From Chitinophagales bacterium (lineage in GTDB: Bacteria; Bacteroidota; Bacteroidia; Chitinophagales; UBA2359), in the NCBI GenBank assembly GCA_041392475.1, contig JAWKLZ010000003.1, positions 1,583,179-1,647,178 on the forward strand: a DNA stretch of 64,000 bases, in the 5' to 3' direction. The notes under the pieces were generated by a model. The model was not told the DNA's origin and did no database searches. It saw only the letters and a program-made list of their open reading frames with translations. Position numbers and translations under genes: made by a program. Shown here piece after piece: positions 33,682-41,706 of this stretch (the stretch's first letter is position 1; every line of letters begins with the position of its first letter).

Positions 33682-33687
33682 AATTCT

Positions 33688-34902
33688 TTATTCTACTAAA
33701 ACCCGTGGTGTAATATCCTCAAAACCATACGGATATTCACCTAATCGAAGGTGATTGCCAGGCCCTGTTGGATCACAGATATAATAATCTTTGCCATTGT
33801 GGTAAATTGGTTTTGCATGGATACTTTCTGAATCAAACACAGGAGGTTTTTCAAAGTGTACGGCGGCACTTGCATGACGTGGGAAATCAATCAGTACTAC
33901 ATCCATTTTCAATATTTCCTTTACCATATTATAGAACAATGCAGAACGATCCTCACAATCGGAATAGAGATAATAGAGAGTTTCTTCGGGGGTAAAAGCA
34001 AGATTCTGGACATCATACGCTTCCTTATCTGTTTCATAGCTTTTTGACATTCGGGTGAAACTTAAGAAAAAACGAATGGCTTGGAAATCGTCCATATCTG
34101 CTGTCAATCTATCCAATTCTTTGTATAAAGTTTCCTTTACATAATTAGAAACTGGGACTTCTGCATGTTCAAGGATAGAGAGTTCAGGATAGTGATACAT
34201 CATTTTGACAATACTTTCATTGATATCAACAGAGAACGGATATAGCTTGCCATAGTGAATGAAAGAAAAGGTTTGGGTAACAACTGTCGGATTGCTTAAT
34301 TTGGGTAATGTGGTCAATCGAAAAGAAAAAGGTTTTCCTTTGGAATTGATATTGAAGTCAGAGCGATAAGAAATGAGTTTGCGTTTGATTTGATTTTGAT
34401 GAGAAGCAGTTAATTCTACATACCAGCCATTTTCATGTGCCCTCACAGGCATGTCGTATATTTTATCATGTGAAAAAACAGACAGTAGGATGTGGTTGTT
34501 GATATAATTGAGTTGGACTTGATAACCTGACTTATGCAGCAAAAACCAGCTGAATAAAGTTCTAAAGTTAGTTGATTCTTTTTTGAAAGCGGTTTCTACA
34601 AAGCTGTTTATAAGTTGATAATACAACCAATCATTCAACTCCAATTCTTTCTTATAGGAAAGTAATCCTCCTACAACCATCAAAAAAGTGGTATTGCTTA
34701 GGTCAAAATAAAATCGCTCAAATACTTCTTCAGATATATCATTACCAATAGGAATCACCATCCTTGTATCGTATTTGATGCTAATTGGCTCCGAAAAGAA
34801 ATTAAATTTTACTTCTTCTTTTGGGATTTGATTCGCTAAAATAGTCTGAAATACACAAACATTTAAAGTGAACAAAATAATATGTAATAAATATTTTCTC
34901 AT
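33688..34902 (-). CDS. Secreted transglutaminase-like protein
   Basis: A 404-aa exported protein (from ATG at 34902) with a signal peptide 'MRKYLLHIILFTLNVCVFQT' ending near LANQ. An earlier in-frame codon at 34932 is not ATG and lies upstream of a -7 element (34922-34929), so it is rejected. The C-terminal third has a transglutaminase/papain-like Cys-His-Asp pattern: C316 in 'LYSDCEDRSALFYNMV', H343 in 'DFPRHASAAVHF', D377 in 'YYICDPTG'. The N-terminal 250 residues are beta-rich and unrecognised. Members may be proteases, transglutaminases or non-catalytic; the triad is intact here. Operon with asnB downstream (6 bp). Confidence 0.82.
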   Translation of the reverse strand: MRKYLLHIILFTLNVCVFQTILANQIPKEEVKFNFFSEPISIKYDTRMVIPIGNDISEEVFERFYFDLSNTTFLMVVGGLLSYKKELELNDWLYYQLINSFVETAFKKESTNFRTLFSWFLLHKSGYQVQLNYINNHILLSVFSHDKIYDMPVRAHENGWYVELTASHQNQIKRKLISYRSDFNINSKGKPFSFRLTTLPKLSNPTVVTQTFSFIHYGKLYPFSVDINESIVKMMYHYPELSILEHAEVPVSNYVKETLYKELDRLTADMDDFQAIRFFLSFTRMSKSYETDKEAYDVQNLAFTPEETLYYLYSDCEDRSALFYNMVKEILKMDVVLIDFPRHASAAVHFEKPPVFDSESIHAKPIYHNGKDYYICDPTGPGNHLRLGEYPYGFEDITPRVLVE

Positions 34903-34921
34903 AGAGGTATTATTCAACCTA

Positions 34922-34929
34922 CAAATATA
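34922..34929 (-). promoter_or_regulatory. -7 element of the transglutaminase-like/asnB operon
   Basis: TATATTTG on the minus strand matches TAnnTTTG, 20 bp upstream of the chosen ATG (34902). It would fall inside the gene if the upstream 34932 start were used. No -33 match. Confidence 0.45.
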
Positions 34930-35090
34930 CAATCCAATTTACGACTTTTTTTGTGAAAATAGTCACAATTGCAGCTTAAAATGTGAATTATTACATTATT
35001 CAGATAATCAAGCTTTGTAATAAACGAAAATATTATCTAAAGACGAATTTGTTAATATTTATAATCAGAATACTACTTTTCAATCATTTA

Positions 35091-37547
35091 TTATTTCACC
35101 ACTGTCAAGCGCACAACATTGGATCTGCCTCTATTGCTTTCTAAGCGGCAAAAATAAATTCCATTTTCTAAATTGTTTATATCCAACAAAATAGAACCTT
35201 TTGTAGTGGTTGAAACAGGTTGGCGTTGAAGTGTTTGTCCTAACGCATTGTAAACCACCAAATCCATTGATCCATAATTATTGGGGACTTCAAAACTAAA
35301 AGAAGTTAGTTCTTCAGCGGGATTAGGACTGTTTTGACTTAGCAAAATATTGGGGTTTGGCTGAAAATCTGCAATGGTAGTTCCAACATCCCCCCCCAAC
35401 TTAGTGACTTGTAAATCATCGAAGTAGAAGCCATCGTATTCTACAAATGAGTCAGACCAAAACAAAAAACGCAAGGTGATTTTTTGACCAATGAAATCGT
35501 TTAAAGAAATTTCTTCTTTTACCCAACTGCTCTGAATCCCATCATAAAGTGGTTGGTCGCTCTCCAAATAAGCATTACCCAATTTTGTGTAATTGCCACA
35601 AAGAGGTGTTTCCACGCCTGTTTCGGAATCAACAGCAAAAATTTGTACATAATCATAGTGCGCTTCAATGCGCCACTTTGCCCAGAAAGTAAGTGTTGCT
35701 ATCTTGCAGTCTGTCAGGTCAATGGTTTCGTTGAGTAACAATTGGTTAGTCGCATCAGCAGCATAAGTACCACTGGGAGAATCGGTTATAGAAGTGCTGC
35801 TCGAATAAAACTCTGTGTTACTCAAGCCCCATACATTGCCCGTCCAGGACTCCAAATTATCTGCTTTGTCTTCAAATGCAAGCACTGGTGCGCCAAAATA
35901 TTTGGAAACAGATATGCGTTGCACCATACCTTGTTGGTTGTCAATAATCAAATCAAATGTGATTAAGTCACCTATTTTTAGGTCACTTCGCAGTTGATAG
36001 TATATCATATCTTCAACTGTAGCCAAAGTCTCTGTCAATTCAAAGCTTTTGGGTGCGCCAACAGTAGTGATAGCATCATTTGTAGCTTCAATAGAAACGC
36101 TAAAAGGAACACCATTTTGTAAGCCTATTCGGGTTAGTTCAAATGAAACATTTGATTCTATTTCATTGACGTACAAAGGAGATTTTTCTTCAATGATGGC
36201 AAAATTATGGACGAATGAAGCAGCAGCAATATTTTGCCACATATTTTCCTGACAGAGCGGAACAATACGGTTGGATGAGGGCCAAAAACCATCTTCCGAC
36301 CCCCCTACTTCGGGAGTAAAAGCAAATATCTTGTTTTTGCTGATTTGTTGTCCATACATCCAATCATCAGAACTTCCATTTACCAAATATCCAACTGTTT
36401 GATTACCTGTTCCTGCAATGTAATTGTTTTCTTGTGTCATTATCTGTGCATAATTTACATACAGAGCAGAATCGGGCGTATAAAAATCTTCAATATAACC
36501 CCAAGGATAAATCAACAAGTCGCTAAAAGCATGGTAGTTGAGGGCAATTTTGAAGTCATGCTGCTCACAAAAATATTGAACAGCTTGCGTTTCTGGTTCC
36601 GAAGCAGGAGCATTCCCTCTATACGTATCGCTCGTAGGATCAGATGATGAACCAAAATCATCTCTTCCCCATTCCCAATCGTAGTTTCTATTCAGATCTA
36701 CTCCGTCAACTTGTGGATTGAAGGTGCCATTTCCATCATTATCGTTTGTATTTCTACGCCACATACCACCACCATTCGGGCGAATCAACTCATTGTATTG
36801 GTAGCCATCAGGATTGATACAAGGAATAAAATACATCTCTGTATTGTCCACCAAAAACCGAATGTTTTCGTCCGTTTCATAGTTTTCGAGAAGGTAATAC
36901 ATATAGTAAATCATTTGTGAAAGCGAAACAGGCTCACGAGCATGGTGCAATGCGGTGTAAAGCACTTCGGGTTCGTCTTCATCCACATTTGGTGAGTCAG
37001 ATATTTTTACCCATTGCAACACATTGTCATCGTGTGTATTGAAACCTTCAATGGTATCTCTTCTGCTGATTAAATCTGGATATTTAGTAGCCATATTGTC
37101 CAGATGATTCAGCATTTCTTGGTAGGTGAAATAACCACCCATACTTCCCAATTCAAAGTCAGTAGGCACAGGATAATCTCCTACTTCAATGCCCGCCGTA
37201 GCAGCACAACCAGCGATTTTGGTGGGCAATTTTTGAAGTGTTGCAGCTCGTTCTTTGCTTGTATAATAACTGACTACATCTTCGTGAATAATGTCGAAAA
37301 CAAAACCTGCTGCTGCAATTTTTTTGAGTTCGGATGCCGAAAAATCACTCACAAACCAAACCCCTTTTTTGTACTCACCGTGGTCTATTTCCACACCCAA
37401 AGCACCTAACTCTACCAAGCCTAATTCATTGGTATAAATTTTCGCTCTTGAATACTGTTCTTGATTAACAGTTTGTTGTGCAAAAGAAAAATGGGTGAAA
37501 AAGCACAAACAAATGAAAAATAGAAAACATGCGGAAATTTTATTCAT
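35091..37547 (-). CDS. Secreted M14 zinc carboxypeptidase with T9SS sorting domain
   Basis: An 818-aa exported metallocarboxypeptidase. From ATG 37547 the signal peptide is 'MNKISACFLFFICLCFF...SFAQQ'; the frame's earlier TTG at 37586 is rejected. Numbered from that TTG: zinc ligands H215 and E218 in 'LHHAREPVS' and H352 in 'LNYHAFSDLLIYPWG', 'GVDLNRNYDWEWG' for substrate binding, and catalytic E425 in 'AFTPEVGGSEDGFW'. After the catalytic domain come beta-rich segments, including a MAM/jelly-roll-like region ('LTFWAKWRIEAHYDYVQIFA', 'LRFLFWSDSFVEYDGFYFDD'), and a type A T9SS tail ('LLSQNSPNPAEELTSFSFEV' to 'ENGIYFCRLESNRGRSNVVR'). Its start overlaps the prmC stop by 8 bp. Likely extracellular peptide degradation. 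Confidence 0.94.
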   Translation of the reverse strand: MNKISACFLFFICLCFFTHFSFAQQTVNQEQYSRAKIYTNELGLVELGALGVEIDHGEYKKGVWFVSDFSASELKKIAAAGFVFDIIHEDVVSYYTSKERAATLQKLPTKIAGCAATAGIEVGDYPVPTDFELGSMGGYFTYQEMLNHLDNMATKYPDLISRRDTIEGFNTHDDNVLQWVKISDSPNVDEDEPEVLYTALHHAREPVSLSQMIYYMYYLLENYETDENIRFLVDNTEMYFIPCINPDGYQYNELIRPNGGGMWRRNTNDNDGNGTFNPQVDGVDLNRNYDWEWGRDDFGSSSDPTSDTYRGNAPASEPETQAVQYFCEQHDFKIALNYHAFSDLLIYPWGYIEDFYTPDSALYVNYAQIMTQENNYIAGTGNQTVGYLVNGSSDDWMYGQQISKNKIFAFTPEVGGSEDGFWPSSNRIVPLCQENMWQNIAAASFVHNFAIIEEKSPLYVNEIESNVSFELTRIGLQNGVPFSVSIEATNDAITTVGAPKSFELTETLATVEDMIYYQLRSDLKIGDLITFDLIIDNQQGMVQRISVSKYFGAPVLAFEDKADNLESWTGNVWGLSNTEFYSSSTSITDSPSGTYAADATNQLLLNETIDLTDCKIATLTFWAKWRIEAHYDYVQIFAVDSETGVETPLCGNYTKLGNAYLESDQPLYDGIQSSWVKEEISLNDFIGQKITLRFLFWSDSFVEYDGFYFDDLQVTKLGGDVGTTIADFQPNPNILLSQNSPNPAEELTSFSFEVPNNYGSMDLVVYNALGQTLQRQPVSTTTKGSILLDINNLENGIYFCRLESNRGRSNVVRLTVVK

Positions 37548-38463
37548 ATTCGGATAGGTTTGAAGTTTTATGAAGATTTTTATCAATCGAAGCTTGTATC
37601 ATTCGTGATTTGCCATTGATGTCCTTTCGAAGTCTTGCCTGAAACCCTTTTTTCAGCAACATTTCTTTGCAGTCTTCTGCAAAGTGTTCGCTTACTTCAA
37701 AAAAGAGAATGCTGTTTTTATGCAGCTTCAATAAGGCTAAATCGGCGATGGTTTTGTAGAAAATGAGTGGATCTGTATCTGCAACAAACAGGGCAAGTTC
37801 AGGTTCATATCGCACCACATTTTCATCTAATATTTCTTTTTCCGATTCGCAAATATAGGGAGGATTGCTCACAATAATATGATAGTTGGGCAGCAAATCC
37901 CAAAGTGTCCTATCTAGCACATCTATTTTTTGTAAATCAATGGGCAGTTGAAGTAAGTCTGAATTTTGTTGCGCCACACTCAATGCATCTTCACTTACAT
38001 CAATGCCTGTGATGTTTGCATTTGGGTATTCTTTTTTCAAAGCCAAAGATATGCACCCACTTCCCACTCCAATGTCTAAAATATTAAAATTATTTGAAGT
38101 CCAAGGAAGCATATATATATAGTGCGGAATAGATAACGTTATCCATTCTACCAATTCTTCGGTTTCTTGTCGAGGAATCAAAACAGATGAATTTACCTTC
38201 AATATAAGTCCGTAAAATTCAGTTTCTCCAAGAACATATTGAACAGGTTCATTTTGTAGCAAACGTTTGGTGATTTCCTGCAATTGTAGAAATTGATTGG
38301 CACTCAATGAATGGTGTTTATTGATTTGAAGCGAAAGGCGATTCATTTGAAGAAGATGCTCCAAAACGATATTGCTGATAGCTTTGGCTTCTCCTATATC
38401 GTAAATATTTGATAGGGTTTGCTGCAACTGTTGAAGAGCTTGGTCAATATCGGGTAGATACAT
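37540..38463 (-). CDS. prmC: Peptide chain release factor N5-glutamine methyltransferase
   Basis: A 307-aa methyltransferase that modifies the GGQ glutamine of RF1/RF2. Residues about 1-80 are the helical N-terminal domain; 'LIPRQETEELVEWI' (96-109) is the PrmC signature; motif I is 'ILDIGVGSGCISLALKKEYP' (128-147); the catalytic NPPY is 'IIVSNPPYICESE' (200-203). 'VRYEPELALF' follows, as expected. The ATG at 38463 matches the family start. The M14 carboxypeptidase gene begins inside its last codons, an odd functional pairing probably reflecting compact transcription only. Confidence 0.95.
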   Translation of the reverse strand: MYLPDIDQALQQLQQTLSNIYDIGEAKAISNIVLEHLLQMNRLSLQINKHHSLSANQFLQLQEITKRLLQNEPVQYVLGETEFYGLILKVNSSVLIPRQETEELVEWITLSIPHYIYMLPWTSNNFNILDIGVGSGCISLALKKEYPNANITGIDVSEDALSVAQQNSDLLQLPIDLQKIDVLDRTLWDLLPNYHIIVSNPPYICESEKEILDENVVRYEPELALFVADTDPLIFYKTIADLALLKLHKNSILFFEVSEHFAEDCKEMLLKKGFQARLRKDINGKSRMIQASIDKNLHKTSNLSEYE

Positions 38464-38510
38464 AATGAAAATATAAATGAAAATAGCCTGATTCTATGGC
38501 TCGGAGAAAA

Positions 38511-38580
38511 AAACAAATGCCATAGATTTGAAGTTCAATGATTTTGATTGAATCGAACTTCAAACCTACGGCGTTTGTTT
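38511..38580 (-). terminator. Long hairpin terminator after glutamate dehydrogenase
   Basis: Left arm 38511-38536 and right arm 38555-38580 pair over 26 positions with 3 differences; the loop is 18 nt. On the minus strand the stem ends in TTTGTTTTTTT, so it is a good terminator for the gene ending at 38639. The stem is longer than needed and may belong to a repeated intergenic hairpin family. Confidence 0.75.
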
Positions 38581-38638
38581 ATATTATTTCTTTATACAAA
38601 AACAATATATCAGCGTAATCTACAAAATTTGTGATGCA

Positions 38639-40072
38639 TTATGGGAAAATACCCAATTCAACATAAGAAGTAGCAACTTTGTTGATAGCCACTACAAAAG
38701 CAGCGGTTCGTAAGTCTCTCACACCAGGATATGTTTTCCAAGTTGAGTGAATTTCTTGAAATGCCGTAATCATGGTATCCTCCAAACCAGAACGTACAAT
38801 GTCGACTTCGCTGCCACCTTGAATGATGAGTTTGCGTTCTTCAGGCTTCAATAATTTACCAGTATTGTCTTCAATCGCTTTCACAAAACGACGTTGCACC
38901 ATTTCCTCATGGCGTTTAGACATTCTACCAAAACGAACATGAGACAAGTTTTTTAGCCACTCAAAATAAGAAACTGTCACACCACCTGCGTTGAGATATA
39001 CATCAGGGATAACCATGATGCCTCTTTCGAGCAAGATCTCTTCTGCCTCAGGAGTTGTAGGGCCATTTGCGGCTTCTGCAATGATTTTGGCTTTGATTCG
39101 GGGCGCATTTTCGCCAGTAATTACTCTTTCGATTGCAGCAGGAATCAAGATATCACAATCCATTTCTAGGGCCTCAGCACCACTTGAGAAGTTTTTAGAG
39201 CCAGGGAAATTCAAAATGCTGCCTGTATGTGTGCGGTGTTCAAAAAGAGCATCAATGTCAAAACCTTTTCCAGTTGGATCATAAATAGCTCCCTCATATT
39301 CGGCAACACCAATTATGTGTGCGCCTTCTTCTTGGAAAATTTTTGCAGAGTGAAAACCTACATTTCCAAGACCTTGTACAACTACACGTTTGCCTTCGAT
39401 ACCAGTTTCTAAGCCCAAAGCTTTCATATCTTCTTCATTGCTAACAGCTTCACGCACTCCAAAAAAAACGCCTCGACCAGTAGCTTCTACACGACCTCTA
39501 ATGCCAGATTGCGTCACAGGTTTTCCTGTCACACAGCCATAAGCGTCAATCATTCCAGGATTGAAGGTCACAAAAGTGTCTAAAATCCAAGACATTTCTC
39601 GTGCGCCTGTTCCGTAGTCAGGAGCAGGAACGTCAATTGCAGGGCCGATAAAGTTTTTCTTAATCAACTCAGTTGTATATCGGCGGGTGATGCGTTGAAG
39701 TTGTGTAGTTGTGTAGTTTTTAGGATTGATTTTAATCCCTCCTTTTGCTCCTCCAAAAGGTACATCTACAATCGCACATTTGTAAGTCATCAAGGATGCC
39801 AAAGCGATTACTTCATCTTGGTCGACCCCTTCGCTGTATCGGATACCTCCCTTACAAGGTGTTTTGTGATGACTGTGTTGGGCACGATAGGCTTCCAATA
39901 CGTGGTATTCTCCTTTGACTTTCACAGGAAATTGCATCCGAATCACACTATTACAGGCTTTTATTTGTTTTAACAAGCCATTGGAATGATCAGTCAAAGC
40001 AGATGCTTTGTCGAAGTAGTATTCGACGCTTTGATTGAAGGTAAATTTAGAATTAATGTTTGCTCCAGACAT
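38639..40072 (-). CDS. Glu/Leu/Phe/Val family dehydrogenase, probably glutamate dehydrogenase
   Basis: A 477-aa NAD(P)-dependent amino-acid dehydrogenase. Substrate-domain motifs: 'HKTPCKGGIRYSEGVDQDEV', 'ALASLMTYKCAIVDVPFGGA' then 'KGGIKINP' (catalytic-site lysines), and 'IDVPAPDYGTGAREMSWILD'. Rossmann domain: 'VVQGLGNVGFHSAKIFQEEG'; later 'DILIPAAIERVITGENA', 'IIAEAANGPTTPEAEEIL' and 'IMVIPDVYLNAGGVTVSYFE', which are strongly GDH-like. Length is slightly above the usual 415-450. A well-spaced promoter lies upstream (40131-40160) and a long hairpin terminator downstream. Likely links ammonium and 2-oxoglutarate; coenzyme preference is not read. Confidence 0.93.
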   Translation of the reverse strand: MSGANINSKFTFNQSVEYYFDKASALTDHSNGLLKQIKACNSVIRMQFPVKVKGEYHVLEAYRAQHSHHKTPCKGGIRYSEGVDQDEVIALASLMTYKCAIVDVPFGGAKGGIKINPKNYTTTQLQRITRRYTTELIKKNFIGPAIDVPAPDYGTGAREMSWILDTFVTFNPGMIDAYGCVTGKPVTQSGIRGRVEATGRGVFFGVREAVSNEEDMKALGLETGIEGKRVVVQGLGNVGFHSAKIFQEEGAHIIGVAEYEGAIYDPTGKGFDIDALFEHRTHTGSILNFPGSKNFSSGAEALEMDCDILIPAAIERVITGENAPRIKAKIIAEAANGPTTPEAEEILLERGIMVIPDVYLNAGGVTVSYFEWLKNLSHVRFGRMSKRHEEMVQRRFVKAIEDNTGKLLKPEERKLIIQGGSEVDIVRSGLEDTMITAFQEIHSTWKTYPGVRDLRTAAFVVAINKVATSYVELGIFP

Positions 40073-40130
40073 AAAAAAAGTGTTAATAGACTAACCTAAG
40101 GCTAGAAAGGTTAAAATTAAAATATTTATG

Positions 40131-40160
40131 CAAATTTAGGATATTCTTTCATGCCTCAAA
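40131..40160 (-). promoter_or_regulatory. Promoter of glutamate dehydrogenase
   Basis: On the minus strand TTTG (40157-40160) and TAAATTTG (40131-40138) are 18 bp apart, a near-consensus Bacteroidota promoter. It predicts a leader of about 52 nt to the ATG at 40072. Confidence 0.6.
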
Positions 40161-40284
40161 GCATTATTTTGAAGGGAATATTTTCGACTTGCAAGATTCG
40201 TATAGCCTTATAATTGTAATTTTAGAGAATAATTTCTTTTATTAGCGTTCCTTTAGGATTTATCCATTAGCTATAAAATTTTTC

Positions 40285-41697
40285 ATGCATCAACGTAAGA
40301 TAATACAAGTTTTAAGGAGTTTTTCTAACAAAGAATTAAAATCTTTAGAGAAATTTATTCTTTCGCCATACTTCAATGAAAATCAACATATCGTCAATTT
40401 ATTTGATTTTCTGAAGCAATATGCTCCCAAATTTACCAGCCCACATCTCACGCCTGAATATGCTTTTTTCTATGTGTATCCAAAAGAAGTGTATAAAGAA
40501 CAGACAATCACTAAGTTGTTGTCTAAACTTTACAAACTGATGGAGACGTTTATTGCCCATGAAATGTATGATAAACAAGCAGTTGTCCAGAAAATAAATA
40601 TATTAGATTACCACAACAATCGCTTGTTGTTCAAATTTTTTCCGAGTCAATTAAAAGAAGTTCTTAAACTTCAATCGAAGGTAAAATACCAAGACAATAC
40701 CTATTTCTATAATCAATATCAAATTGAAGTTCAGGATTCATTTTTTCAGAGTACACATGATGAGCGTATTGCAGATGTGAATTTTCAAAACAACAACCAT
40801 TATTTAGACATTCATTTTCTTATCAGCAAATTGATGTTGTTTTGTTTGATGCTCAACCGTCAGCGAAGTGTAAACATTGAGTATGATTTTACGATGATGG
40901 GAGAATTGCTGCAGTTTTTGGAGAAAAGTCCTTACCAAAATATACCCATAGTTGCGCTTTGGTACAAAGGGTTGTTATTGTTGAGAAATCCCAATGAAAA
41001 GAGCATATACATAGATTTGAAAAAACTGCTGGAAAAATACGGCAATTTGCAGCGATTGGAGGAAACGAGGGTTTTATATACGATTCTTGAAAATGCTTCA
41101 AAGGAGGTAATCGCCACTTCAAAGGAACATTATGAAGAATTATTTCAACTGTATGATAAACAATTGAAAATGGGCTTGCTTTATACCGATGGATATTTGC
41201 TGCCTGCTATTTTCAAAAATATCTCTACAATTGCGTTGCGCTTAGAAAAATTTGATTGGACGGCAAATTTTATTGAAGAAAACTACCAAAAATTGCTGCC
41301 CGAAGCTCAGGTGGATTTGTACAATTATTGCAGAGCGGATATGTTTTTTCACCAAAAAGATTATGAAGTAGTTTTGGATTTATTGCAGCAAGTAGAATAC
41401 CGTGATATTTATACTAAATTGGGAGTCAAACGGATGCTGTTGAAGGTGTATTATGAAATTGAAGAATGGAATTTATTGGATTCATTAATAAATGCGTTTC
41501 GGGTATTTATTCACCGCCAAAAGGACATTGCAGATAGCCACAAAAAATCTCACCAAAATTTTATCAACATATTGGGACGTATTTTGAGACTTTTACCAAA
41601 TGAAAAAGAAAAAATCGAGAAGCTACAAGAGGAAGTACATGAAACCACCGAATTGTCAGAAAAAGATTGGTTGATAGAAAAATTGAAGGACTTATAG
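40285..41697 (+). CDS. Conserved all-helical hypothetical protein
   Basis: A 470-aa cytoplasmic protein without signal or membrane segments, predicted almost entirely alpha-helical and rich in aromatic residues, possibly TPR-like helical hairpins. The opening 'VLRSFSNKELKSLEKFILSP' followed by 'YFNENQHIVNLFDFLKQYAP' recurs in paralogous hypotheticals of Saprospiria-type genomes, as far as I recall; this is one reason for the lineage guess. No catalytic motif is seen. Convergent with the repeat-bearing secreted protein gene, with 9 bp between stops and no separate terminator visible. Confidence 0.75.
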   Translation: MHQRKIIQVLRSFSNKELKSLEKFILSPYFNENQHIVNLFDFLKQYAPKFTSPHLTPEYAFFYVYPKEVYKEQTITKLLSKLYKLMETFIAHEMYDKQAVVQKINILDYHNNRLLFKFFPSQLKEVLKLQSKVKYQDNTYFYNQYQIEVQDSFFQSTHDERIADVNFQNNNHYLDIHFLISKLMLFCLMLNRQRSVNIEYDFTMMGELLQFLEKSPYQNIPIVALWYKGLLLLRNPNEKSIYIDLKKLLEKYGNLQRLEETRVLYTILENASKEVIATSKEHYEELFQLYDKQLKMGLLYTDGYLLPAIFKNISTIALRLEKFDWTANFIEENYQKLLPEAQVDLYNYCRADMFFHQKDYEVVLDLLQQVEYRDIYTKLGVKRMLLKVYYEIEEWNLLDSLINAFRVFIHRQKDIADSHKKSHQNFINILGRILRLLPNEKEKIEKLQEEVHETTELSEKDWLIEKLKDL

Positions 41698-41706
41698 GTG
41701 CTTTTA

